DNA of 9,617 nt. It comes from Bacillota bacterium. GTDB lineage: Bacteria > Bacillota > Clostridia > Christensenellales > CAG-138. Below are positions 1 to 6,842 of the stretch, one piece after another. Location: contig JAEYHP010000052.1 in the NCBI GenBank assembly GCA_023409435.1, positions 1 through 9,617 of the forward strand, given 5' to 3'. The notes beneath the pieces were generated by a model that did no database searches, had not been told where the DNA came from, and saw only the letters and a list, made by a program, of their open reading frames with translations. The first letter of the stretch is position 1. Every line of letters starts with the position of its first letter. The position numbers and the translations under genes are program-made.

Positions 1-631
1 CCCGGGTGCCGAGGTGGAACGCCTCGTTGACGTCGTGCGTCACAAACAGGAACGTCTTTTTGTAAGTCTCGTGAATTCGCTTCAATTCATTTTGCAGGTT
101 GCCGCGGGTGATGGCGTCTATCGCGCCAAACGGCTCGTCTAGCAGCATCAGTTGCGGTTCCGCGGCAAGCGCGCGGGCAAGGCCCACGCGCTGCTGCTGC
201 CCGCCGGAAAGCTCGATTGGGTACCGCTTTTTGAATTCGGCCGGGTCAAGCTCCACCAGCTCCAGCAATTCGTCGATGCGGCGCGCGATGCGCGCTTTTT
301 CCCAGCCCAATATTTTCGGCACGGTAGCGATGTTTTCCGCAATCGTCATATGCGGAAAAAGCCCCACCTGCTGGATGACATAGCCGATCTTTCGTCTGAG
401 CGCCACCGGGTCAAGTGATTTTACGGGCTGACCGAAAAACAAAATTTCTCCGCTGTCCGGCTCATACAGGCGGTTGACCAGTTTGATAATGGTTGTTTTT
501 CCGCAGCCGGACGTCCCCAGTATGGTGACGATCTCGCCCTCCTCGATGGAGAGGCTCACGTTTGAGACGGCGTCGTATGTCGCCTTGGGGAACCGCTTGG
601 TGACGGATTTAAACTCGACCGCAATGCTCAT
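1..631 (-). CDS. OpuCA/OsmV-type ABC transporter ATP-binding protein (3' end cut by window edge)
   Basis: This is the cytoplasmic ATPase of a quaternary-amine-type ABC importer (the glycine betaine/choline/carnitine family), driving uptake through the permease encoded upstream. About 210 residues are visible. Walker A GTSGCGKTT is at residues 39-47, the Q-loop region reads GYVIQQVGLFPHMT (a stretch typical of OpuCA/ProV), the signature LSGGQ is at 141-145, Walker B ends in DEP at 165-167, and the switch histidine is in THD near 199. The frame is still open at base 1, so the tail of the protein, including any CBS domains, is missing. The ATG at 631-629 overlaps the TGA of the upstream Fe-S gene (ATGA), which implies translational coupling and fixes the start. 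Walker A has GTSG where GPSG is more usual, which should be harmless. The family call is firm; the substrate is not known. Confidence 0.95.
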   Translation of the reverse strand, partial: MSIAVEFKSVTKRFPKATYDAVSNVSLSIEEGEIVTILGTSGCGKTTIIKLVNRLYEPDSGEILFFGQPVKSLDPVALRRKIGYVIQQVGLFPHMTIAENIATVPKILGWEKARIARRIDELLELVELDPAEFKKRYPIELSGGQQQRVGLARALAAEPQLMLLDEPFGAIDAITRGNLQNELKRIHETYKKTFLFVTHDVNEAFHLGTR

Positions 632-1560
632 GTTTCTCTCCCGATAATGGTGATCGCCCCGGTAGGGCAGGTGTTCGCGCACAGCCCGCAGCCCCTGCAC
701 ACGGAAGCGTCCAAAGCGACGCCCCCTTCCTGCATGGAAAATGCGAAAAAGGGACATCGCTCCATGCACAGGCCGCAGCCGATGCAGGTTTCCGCTTCAT
801 AGCGGGCTACCGAACTTGATGCGGGCCAGTGAGGCAGGCTGTTCCGGGCGGCCTGCGCCCGGAACAGGTAGCAGCAATCGTTGCAGCAGTTGCATATGGT
901 ATGCGGGTTAAGGGTGTGCACAAGCCCCGCCTCGTCCGCCCGGCGCACCACATCCTTTGCCTGCTCTTTTGTCAAAGGCTTTGACCAGCCCCGGTGGGAC
1001 ATGGTGTTGATGCCGTTTCGGAAGGAGATGCAGGTATCGGCGGGGTGCGCGCAGTTTCCCGCAAGCGTCCTGCAATCGCACCGGTTGAGCCAGATGCTTT
1101 CCGTGACGGTATCCAAAAACGCAAGCGTTTCATTTAGCGTCGCCACCCGGTCCTCTGTGGGGCGTATGGCTTCCCGGTCCAGCCGACCGAGGTAAGCGTT
1201 AAAATACCAGGCGTCCAGCGCCCACCGCGTCTCCCTGAGGAACGCGTTGTATGTTTCCGGCTCGGTGATGACGAACACGTCCAGCCGGCCGTAAAACGTG
1301 CCGGCCTTAAATTGCGTGAAGCTGTCGTCAACAAGCGCAAGTACCCCGCGTCGGTATGCATTTTTCAGCAGCGTGTCGATTTCTTCGCGGCTATATTCAC
1401 TGCCCATTGTACTTTGCATGGCGTCTAACGCGTCGGACGCCGAGAAGCTCTCGCTTTGGAGAGCTTCTATGAGCAGGCGTTCGTCTGCGTTTACAATTTC
1501 GTTTATCACGCCAAGCGCCGCTTCCGGCACGTCAAAGCGCGAAAGAAATTTGCTGCACAC
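628..1560 (-). CDS. 4Fe-4S binding protein with C-terminal two-cluster ferredoxin domain
   Basis: This is a 310-residue soluble Fe-S protein of unknown function, probably an electron carrier or redox partner. Residues 1-130 look like a helical region with no motif I can name. A middle region holds C-x-C-x6-C-x6-C (Cys161, 163, 170, 177; GNCAHPADTC) and then CNCCNDCC (Cys223, 225, 226, 229, 230). I know this arrangement from anaerobe proteins annotated only as 4Fe-4S binding proteins. The C-terminus carries two classical 4Fe-4S motifs, C-x2-C-x2-C-x3-CP, at 259-270 and 288-299. The start is a GTG at 1560-1558, three bases after the stop of the binding-protein gene, with an AAGGGA Shine-Dalgarno inside that gene's last codons; the next Met is about 47 residues further in. 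Its stop overlaps the ATPase start. It therefore lies inside the transporter operon, which is unusual. Confidence 0.88.
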   Translation of the reverse strand: MCSKFLSRFDVPEAALGVINEIVNADERLLIEALQSESFSASDALDAMQSTMGSEYSREEIDTLLKNAYRRGVLALVDDSFTQFKAGTFYGRLDVFVITEPETYNAFLRETRWALDAWYFNAYLGRLDREAIRPTEDRVATLNETLAFLDTVTESIWLNRCDCRTLAGNCAHPADTCISFRNGINTMSHRGWSKPLTKEQAKDVVRRADEAGLVHTLNPHTICNCCNDCCYLFRAQAARNSLPHWPASSSVARYEAETCIGCGLCMERCPFFAFSMQEGGVALDASVCRGCGLCANTCPTGAITIIGRET

Positions 1561-1563
1561 GAC

Positions 1564-2469
1564 TTATCCCTTCAGTTGGGCCTTGATGGAGTCGAAGTAC
1601 TCCTTCGCGACTTCCTCATATTCGCGCTTGTTCACGTCCACCTCGGCGTTAAGGCCTATGATCGTCGCGTTGTCTATTTTTGCGGAAAGCTTGTTGAGCA
1701 CTTCGGCGATCTTGGGGTTCTTCTCCAGCAGCTCGCTGCTGCCCACCGGGGCGATGTTGTAGGGCGGCCATACGAATTTGTCGTCCTGCAGCACCAGGAA
1801 CTTCGAGGTATCCACCAAGGGGCCTTCCGTGGTATACGCTACGGCGAGATCGGCCTGGCCGTTTTCTAAGATTTCATATTTGAGGGCGTTGTCGAACACT
1901 TCTTTAGATTGGAAGTTGAACGGGCCATATACCTTTTCGAGTGCGGGCAGGCCGTCCTCGCGCTGGTCAAACTCGCCCTGGGAGGCGAAGCGGATTTTGT
2001 CGGCGTTTTTCTGCAGATCCGATATGGTCGTAATGCCCAGCTCGCTGGCGATGGGGGCAGCGATCACAAGGCCCTGGCTGTCGTTTGCCTGCGCGTAATC
2101 GAGCCAGGTCAGTTGGAACTGCTTCCGGTATTCTTCCTTCACGATGTCATAGACTTCCTGCGGGTCGGTCACAAGCTCGTGCTTGAGTATGGAAAGTAAT
2201 CCCGTTCCCGTGTATTCCGGGTAGAGGTCGATTTCCTTGTTCACAAGCGCGGTATGCACCACGGAGCTTGCGATATTGAATTTCCGCTCCACGGTAAAAC
2301 CGTTGTCCTCAAGCGCCAGAGCATAAAGCTCCGCCAATACCAGGTTTTCCGTAAAATCCTTCGAGCCGATCCGTACTGCTGCGGGTTTGGGCGCGCAGGC
2401 GAATGCGGAGAATGCGGTAGCAAGAACCAGAACGACTGCAACAATGTAGGAGAAAACTCTCTTTTTCAT
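1564..2469 (-). CDS. OpuCC-type substrate-binding lipoprotein of an ABC importer
   Basis: This is a 301-residue extracytoplasmic solute receptor of the OpuAC/OpuCC/ProX (quaternary ammonium) family, which hands its ligand to the permease. The N-terminus is a signal peptide: MKKR, a hydrophobic core at 5-20, then SAFAC with Cys25 as the likely lipidated residue. The lipobox (A-F-A-C) is imperfect, since Leu is usual at -3, so cleavage by signal peptidase I is possible. Family landmarks are IGSKDFTEN at 34-42, YPEYTGTG at 83-90, a REDGLPALEKVYG segment near the middle, and PPYNIAPV at 235-242. The start has AGGGAGG five bases upstream. It follows the permease by 32 bases and precedes the Fe-S gene by 3. 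Ligand specificity (betaine, choline, carnitine, ergothioneine or another amine) cannot be read from the sequence with confidence. Confidence 0.93.
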   Translation of the reverse strand: MKKRVFSYIVAVVLVLATAFSAFACAPKPAAVRIGSKDFTENLVLAELYALALEDNGFTVERKFNIASSVVHTALVNKEIDLYPEYTGTGLLSILKHELVTDPQEVYDIVKEEYRKQFQLTWLDYAQANDSQGLVIAAPIASELGITTISDLQKNADKIRFASQGEFDQREDGLPALEKVYGPFNFQSKEVFDNALKYEILENGQADLAVAYTTEGPLVDTSKFLVLQDDKFVWPPYNIAPVGSSELLEKNPKIAEVLNKLSAKIDNATIIGLNAEVDVNKREYEEVAKEYFDSIKAQLKG

Positions 2470-2501
2470 ATGGACCTCCCTAATATGACTTTTAAAAATT
2501 T

Positions 2502-3140
2502 TTAAATGCGTTGGTGACGCGTGGAGAACCGCTCCATCAGATGGAATAAAAGATCAACAGCCAGGGAAAGAGCCGCCACCGATAAACCGCCGATTACGAG
2601 CAGATCCATCCGGTACAGGCCAAGTCCGGTGAATATAATGGTCCCCAGGCCCCCGCCGCCAATATAGGCTGCAAGCGTCGCACTGGCGATCACCTCTACC
2701 GCTGCCGTACGCAGCCCCGTGAGTATTAAAGGCGCCGCGAGCGGAAGCTCCACTTTATAAAAGACCAGGCCGGGGCCCATTCCCATGCCCACCGCAGTTT
2801 CCTTTACCGAATACGGAACGGAGGAAAACCCCGCGGCCGTGTTGATGAGTATGGGAGGAATCGCAAGTATTGTCAGCGCGACGCCCGCGGGCAGCGCACC
2901 AACCCCGATCAGGGGGATGCAGATGACCAATATGGCGAGGCTGGGTATGATGCGCAATAGACCGAAGAACTCCGTTAAAAGCCTGTGAAGAAGCTTGCTT
3001 CTCGCGCCGAGCAGCCCGAGCGGAAACCCGATGCACACGGCGCAAATAACGGCAATCCCGCTTAAGCGGATATGCTGCAGCAACGACATCGCATAGTCTG
3101 CTGCGTTCTTCTCAAAGTACGTAAGAATGTCCGCATACAT
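2502..3140 (-). CDS. OpuCB/ProW-type ABC transporter permease
   Basis: This is a 212-residue inner-membrane permease of the BPD (binding-protein-dependent) type, the normal length for OpuCB/OpuCD. It has about five hydrophobic segments, roughly at residues 28-46, 60-81, 84-103, 134-160 and 180-200. The cytoplasmic EAA loop that docks on the ATPase reads ETAVGMGMGP at 114-123, followed by ELPLAAP at 131-137. A glycine-rich stretch (YIGGGGLG) near 160 is typical of the family. It is the first gene of the operon. The ATG at 3140-3138 is preceded by GAGGTGA, and a consensus promoter lies about 60 bases upstream. OpuC systems usually encode two permeases (CB and CD). Only one is visible, so either it forms a homodimer or a second lies left of the window. 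Confidence 0.94.
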   Translation of the reverse strand: MYADILTYFEKNAADYAMSLLQHIRLSGIAVICAVCIGFPLGLLGARSKLLHRLLTEFFGLLRIIPSLAILVICIPLIGVGALPAGVALTILAIPPILINTAAGFSSVPYSVKETAVGMGMGPGLVFYKVELPLAAPLILTGLRTAAVEVIASATLAAYIGGGGLGTIIFTGLGLYRMDLLVIGGLSVAALSLAVDLLFHLMERFSTRHQRI

Positions 3141-3200
3141 CGCTTCACCTCGTTGCTTGTACTCATGGATAAAACCTACTAAATCTATATGTTTTATGTG

Positions 3201-3229
3201 ATTATATGTTCCATCAGAACCGATGTCAA
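3201..3229 (-). promoter_or_regulatory. Consensus sigma-70/SigA promoter of the ABC transporter operon
   Basis: On the minus strand the -35 box TTGACA (3229-3224) and the -10 box TATAAT (3206-3201) are both perfect and are separated by exactly 17 bases. The sequence upstream is A/T-rich, like an UP element. Transcription would start near 3194, giving a leader of about 54 bases before the permease ATG at 3140. Such a strong basal promoter suggests either constitutive expression or control by a repressor. Confidence 0.88.
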
Positions 3230-3270
3230 GTAAAAAAGTAAAGAATTATGGAATATCTGTATTTCAATAG

Positions 3271-3287
3271 TAACAATTTTATTGTAA
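3271..3287. promoter_or_regulatory. Imperfect palindrome, candidate operator upstream of the transporter promoter
   Basis: TAACAAT (3271-3277), TTT, then ATTGTAA (3281-3287) form a dyad with 6 of 7 arm positions matching. It sits about 42 bases upstream of the -35 box and just past the U-tract of the terminator of the ygfK unit. I do not recognise the regulator. AT-rich dyads arise by chance in such spacers, so this is a weak call. Confidence 0.3.
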
Positions 3288-3294
3288 ACCCAAT

Positions 3295-3329
3295 AAAAAA
3301 TGGGCGCAAGCATAATACGTGCACCCATT
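3295..3329 (-). terminator. Rho-independent terminator of the ssnA-ygfK unit
   Basis: Read on the minus strand, AATGGGTGCA (3329-3320) pairs with TGCGCCCATT (3308-3299) around an 11-base loop, followed by six T (3300-3295; the last two bases of the stem are part of this run). One position is U-G in minus-strand RNA but would be C-A in plus-strand RNA, so the stem is complete only in the minus direction. It lies about 140 bases after the ygfK stop and just before the transporter promoter, so it separates the two transcription units. Confidence 0.85.
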
Positions 3330-3364
3330 GAGAGTTTCCCTGTAACGAGGGTTCCCACACATAC

Positions 3365-3401
3365 GCAAAAGAGCCGCACGCTATGCATGCAGCCCCTTTG
3401 C
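3365..3401 (-). other. Long hairpin in the ygfK 3' untranslated region
   Basis: The plus-strand arms are GCAAAAGAGCCGC (3365-3377) and GCAGCCCCTTTGC (3389-3401), with an 11-base loop. In minus-strand RNA all 13 positions pair, three of them as G-U. In plus-strand RNA those three would be A-C mismatches, so the structure belongs to the ygfK transcript. No U-tract follows, so it is not a classical terminator. It could stabilise the 3' end or be the body of a 3' UTR-derived small RNA. No gene is seen in 3141-3469. Confidence 0.5.
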
Positions 3402-3435
3402 TGAAGAAGAAAGAGAAGAATATATAAACCCGTCC

Positions 3436-3457
3436 TGCCGGATGCCCTTATCCGGCA
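3436..3457 (-). other. Perfect 8-base-pair inverted repeat just after the ygfK stop codon
   Basis: TGCCGGAT (3436-3443) and ATCCGGCA (3450-3457) form a perfect hairpin with a 6-base loop, about 13 bases beyond the ygfK TAG. CCTGCC (3434-3439) can alternatively pair with GGCAGG (3463-3468). There is no clear U-run after it, so termination here would be inefficient at best. The main terminator is further downstream at 3295-3329. Confidence 0.45.
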
Positions 3458-3469
3458 TGGGGGGCAGGC

Positions 3470-6463
3470 CTACTGCAGGTAGCCGTATTGCTGGCGTATC
3501 GCGAACAGAAGCGCTTCGAGCTCGCGCGGGATGTCCACGTGAGGCTCGTCCAGGTCGATTTCCTTCACCACGCCGTCCACGCGTACGAGATAACGCGTGC
3601 CGCCCAGGGAAAGGAAGCCGGTGTTCTCGCTGTCTTTAAAGTCCGCCTCAGTGTGGAACAGCGTGGGCTTTACCAGGTACGGCGCATCGTTGTACGGGCA
3701 GAACACAGCGCAGTTTCCGCACTCGTTGCACATGCGGTCCACATGCAGGATCTGGCGCATTTCCATGCCCGGTACGGAGATCGCGAGGTTGGCCCGGTTG
3801 GGGCAAACCTGCGCGCAGATCTCGCAGGACACGCTGCAGTATAAGCAGCGCTCGTTTTCACGCCCTGCGTTTTCGTATTCCGCGAGTATGCCGTTCTTTT
3901 CCCGACAGGCCGCGGGGCTCTGGTAGGCTACCTCGGGTATGGTGTACGTATGCGGCGCATTGAGGATATGGTTCGCCACGCGCTGCGCGTCCGCAATGGC
4001 CTCCACCACTGTGGCAGGTCCGCGGTTGGCGTCGCCCACCACATACACGCCGGGGATGCTGGTTTCAAGCGACTGCGGGTCCACCGCTGCCTTTCCGCGC
4101 GCGTCCGTCTTGACGCCATTCGCGTCAAACAGCGTTTTATCCACGCGCTCACCCACGGCGGCAACCAGCAGGTCGCACGGCAGCTTCACAATTTCGTCGG
4201 TCTCCACGGGGGTACGGCGGCCGCTTGCATCCGGCGCGCCCAGCGCCATCTTTTTGCAGGTAAGCATCCCGCCCGAAACCGAGACAGGGCTTAATAGCTC
4301 ACAGAACTCCACGCCTTCCTGCATCGCCAGCAGCAGTTCTTCCTCGTCCGCGGGCATGTACCGCTTGTTGCGGCGGTAAACCACGCGCACGCTTTCCACG
4401 CCAGGCAGGCGCTTTGCGGCGCGCGCCGCATCCATGGCGGTGTTGCCGCCGCCCACGATGCAGACGTTCTTGCCGACTTCGCCTATGGTCTCCTTCCGGC
4501 AGGCGGTGAGAAAATCCAGCACGTTCATGGCCGTGCCTTCGGTCAGCTTCAAATCGCCGTGCGCGTACGCGCCGATTGCGATAACGATATAATCAAACCC
4601 TTGCTCGCGCAAAGCCGCAACGGAGGGCGCTATCGTATTGAGCTTGAACTTCACACCCATTTTTTCCACCAGCTGCACGTCGCGCTCGACGCTCGCCGCG
4701 GAAATGCGGAACTCCGGCACCACGTGGCGGACGATGCCGCCCAAGGCGTCCTTCTGCTCATAGAGCGTTACGGGCATGCCCGCACGCCCCAGGAAGTACG
4801 CCGCGGAAAGTCCTGCGGGGCCGCCGCCAATCACCGCCGCGCGCTCGGAGGAGGTCATCACCGGCGTTTCGAGTTCGCCCAGCAGCGCCTCATAGCCGCA
4901 GCGCGCCGCTTCCAGCTTGGCGTTGCGGATGCGGATGCTTTCTTCATAGTGGCCATGTACGCACTTGTCCATGCAGTGGTGCGGGCAGATGCGCCCCGTA
5001 ATAAAGGGCAGAGGGTTCTTTTCGGTAACGACTTTGAGCGCCTTTAGATGCTTTCCCTGGCCCACGAGCGACACATATTCCGGGATATCCTGGTTGATGG
5101 GGCAGCCGTACGTGCAGGGCGCGGTGAAGCAGGAGAACACCGGCAAGCGCTTACCAATTTTTTTGGTGGACGCGGGCTTGATGTCCTTCCTATGGTGCGG
5201 GTCGGTCAGCGCGGACTGCGCAAGCCGCTGCACGCGCGAAACGCTTACCCCTGCAAACGGCCGGTAGGGGAGGCGCGAAAGCTCCTCCGCGATCTGCAGC
5301 ATGCGCTGGTAGCCGCCGGGCTTCAATACGGTGGTGGCGATGGTAATGGGCCATATGCCCGCTTCATACAGTTTTGTAATGTTGAACGCGGCGGCGCCGC
5401 CCGAGAAGGAAAGGCGTATGCGCCCATCGAACTGTGCCGTCAGGCGGTTAGCCATTTCGATGGTCAGCGGGTAGAGCGCCCGTCCGCTCATGTACATTTC
5501 GCCGCTGGGCAGCTCGTTTGCCGCCACGTCCACCGGGAACGTGTTGGACAGCTTCAAGCCAAACTCCACGCAGTGTTCCTCAGCCAGTGTGCGCAGGCGC
5601 TCGAACATGGGCACCGCATCCTTATACTGGAGGTCCTCGCGGAAGTGGTGGTCGTCAAACTTGATATAGTCGTATCCCATGGCGTCAAGCGTCCGCCGCG
5701 CCGTCTCATAGCCCAAGATCGTGGGGTTGCACTTGACGAACGTATGCAGCTTCTTTTCCGAAATCAGGTAGGAAGCGATCTTTTCAATCTCCTGCGGCGG
5801 GCAGCCATGCAGGGTAGAGAGCGTGATGGACGTACATACGTGCGGGCTGATGTTTTCGATGTAGCGGGCGTTCACATGCTCAAACAGGCGCAGGTTAGAA
5901 AGCGCCCATTCCTTGCATGCCTTGAATGCTTCTGTATTGGAAGCGTCCTTGAGCCCTTCGATGAACCGGTCGATCTTGGGGGACGTGATGCCCGCAAAAT
6001 CGTAACCCACGCTCATGTTGAACACAAAGCCGTTTTCATCGCCCAGGCCAAATTCCCGGGCGAGCAGCTTACATAGCACCCAGGCCTTGATGTATTCGTC
6101 GAGCGCCTGCGGAACGGTCAGTTCCGTGGACCATTCGCAGTTGTAGCCTTCGTCCTCTGCCAGGATGCAGGGGCGGGGCACGCAGCGGCTCAAATCCTCG
6201 CCGTCCATGACCTGCACGGTTTTGAGTTCAAAGAACCGCGCGCCTGCGTAATAGCCCGCCACGATATTCTGGGCAAGCTGCGTATGCGGGCCTGCCGCGG
6301 GGCCGAACGGCGTTTCCACGGTCTCGCCAAACAGCGGCAGATGCTTCTCCTTGGGAGCGATATAGGGGCGTTCCACGCCGAATACCGCGTTCTCCTGTGC
6401 GTGTTCCTTTAAGATCCAGGTCATCAGTTCCCCGAAGGGGATGGGCGTCATTCGTTCGGACAT
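3470..6463 (-). CDS. ygfK: YgfK: Fe-S/flavin oxidoreductase, putative selenate reductase subunit (selenium/purine metabolism)
   Basis: This 997-residue cytoplasmic multi-cofactor reductase has the full YgfK architecture (the E. coli protein is slightly longer). Residues 1 to about 420 form a dihydroorotate/dihydropyrimidine-dehydrogenase-like barrel (PFGPAAGP 52-59, HGCPPQE from 219, SGG near 354). Next comes a GltD-type Fe-S region (Cys445, 450, 454, 493, 497, 501), an FAD site GGGPAG (546-551), an NAD(P)H site GGGNTAMD (671-678) and a second flavin motif GDANRG (from 810). The C-terminus carries two clusters: Cys873, 876, 880, 883, 887 and CNECGNCAVFC (912-922). The ATG at 6463 follows AAGGAGGA with 10-base spacing. 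The selenate reductase name is historical. Family context (ssnA, selenium-dependent xdh, ygeW/X/Y, hyuA) points to reductive purine or urate breakdown; the substrate here is inferred. I see no frameshift or missing cluster cysteine. Confidence 0.96.
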   Translation of the reverse strand: MSERMTPIPFGELMTWILKEHAQENAVFGVERPYIAPKEKHLPLFGETVETPFGPAAGPHTQLAQNIVAGYYAGARFFELKTVQVMDGEDLSRCVPRPCILAEDEGYNCEWSTELTVPQALDEYIKAWVLCKLLAREFGLGDENGFVFNMSVGYDFAGITSPKIDRFIEGLKDASNTEAFKACKEWALSNLRLFEHVNARYIENISPHVCTSITLSTLHGCPPQEIEKIASYLISEKKLHTFVKCNPTILGYETARRTLDAMGYDYIKFDDHHFREDLQYKDAVPMFERLRTLAEEHCVEFGLKLSNTFPVDVAANELPSGEMYMSGRALYPLTIEMANRLTAQFDGRIRLSFSGGAAAFNITKLYEAGIWPITIATTVLKPGGYQRMLQIAEELSRLPYRPFAGVSVSRVQRLAQSALTDPHHRKDIKPASTKKIGKRLPVFSCFTAPCTYGCPINQDIPEYVSLVGQGKHLKALKVVTEKNPLPFITGRICPHHCMDKCVHGHYEESIRIRNAKLEAARCGYEALLGELETPVMTSSERAAVIGGGPAGLSAAYFLGRAGMPVTLYEQKDALGGIVRHVVPEFRISAASVERDVQLVEKMGVKFKLNTIAPSVAALREQGFDYIVIAIGAYAHGDLKLTEGTAMNVLDFLTACRKETIGEVGKNVCIVGGGNTAMDAARAAKRLPGVESVRVVYRRNKRYMPADEEELLLAMQEGVEFCELLSPVSVSGGMLTCKKMALGAPDASGRRTPVETDEIVKLPCDLLVAAVGERVDKTLFDANGVKTDARGKAAVDPQSLETSIPGVYVVGDANRGPATVVEAIADAQRVANHILNAPHTYTIPEVAYQSPAACREKNGILAEYENAGRENERCLYCSVSCEICAQVCPNRANLAISVPGMEMRQILHVDRMCNECGNCAVFCPYNDAPYLVKPTLFHTEADFKDSENTGFLSLGGTRYLVRVDGVVKEIDLDEPHVDIPRELEALLFAIRQQYGYLQ

Positions 6464-6479
6464 GGCTGTTTGTCCTCCT

Positions 6480-6693
6480 TATGTCATAAGTACGTTTGTT
6501 ATAAGTACGTTGGAGGCTCTATCCACAGTTCGTAATGGTCGTACTGCGTCGCATGCGCTCCTTGTATTCCCTTACTCACTGGGATTTCACCTCGCTTCAT
6601 CCGCCACAGGCGGCGCTCAGTTTCGTCCCCTCAAACCTCCGCTAAAGGGACATCTCCCTTTAGAATCCCGGATATGTCAAAAGTAACTTCGTT
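6480..6693. repeat. Hairpin-rich intergenic element bounded by imperfect 21-base direct repeats
   Basis: This fills most of the 379-base gap between ssnA and ygfK (6464-6842), where I find no credible gene. The stretch 6480-6500 (beginning TATGTCATAAGTA) and 6673-6693 (beginning TATGTCAAAAGTA) match at 17 of 21 positions in the same orientation. Between them are a perfect 9-bp hairpin, CTAAAGGGA (6642-6650) with TCCCTTTAG (6655-6663), and a 5-bp hairpin, CCGCC (6601-6605) with GGCGG (6609-6613). It resembles the small dispersed non-coding repeats found in Clostridia genomes; I infer that from memory of their style, not from a match. It may have been inserted into an ssnA-ygfK operon. Confidence 0.4.
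6486..6511. repeat. Tandem 11-base direct repeat upstream of ygfK
   Basis: ATAAGTACGTT occurs at 6486-6496 and again at 6501-6511, a period of 15 bases, just upstream of the ygfK Shine-Dalgarno. The first copy overlaps the left direct repeat of the larger element. It could be a regulator-binding iteron or a slip-strand remnant of the element end. Confidence 0.5.
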
Positions 6694-6739
6694 TCTTAGC
6701 TAAATCTAATAAGAGCGTTCGCTTTCTTTTGCTGCTTGC

Positions 6740-6760
6740 CCCCGAATGGTACATTCGGGG
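6740..6760. other. Perfect 9-base-pair hairpin between ssnA and ygfK
   Basis: CCCCGAATG (6740-6748) and CATTCGGGG (6752-6760) pair perfectly around the loop GTA, about 85 bases past the ssnA stop. No T-run follows on either strand (the minus strand continues GCAAGCAGC), so I do not call it a terminator. It could slow the polymerase, mark an RNA processing site or protect the ssnA 3' end. A smaller quasi-palindrome, TCTTTCC/GGAAAGA, sits at 6803-6817. Confidence 0.45.
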
Positions 6761-6842
6761 ATCTTTCAAGGATTGATGTGTAGCCGTTGGCTGCACGACC
6801 GATCTTTCCTGGAAAGAAAAGCAGGTCCCTCGTAATATCCCG

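Noticed and set aside
3194..3388. A 64-codon minus-strand open frame between ygfK and the permease
   Set aside because: It would run through the terminator hairpin and the consensus promoter, has no good ribosome binding site and no recognisable protein features.
5048..6076. A 342-codon open frame on the plus strand, antisense to ygfK
   Set aside because: It lies wholly inside the well-supported ygfK gene, has no recognisable domain, and its Arg/Ala/His/Val-rich composition is typical of the antisense frame of a GC-rich gene.
6441..6686. Plus-strand 81-codon open frame across the ygfK start and the hairpin-rich gap
   Set aside because: It overlaps the ygfK start codon region and repeated hairpins; no ribosome binding site or domain supports it.
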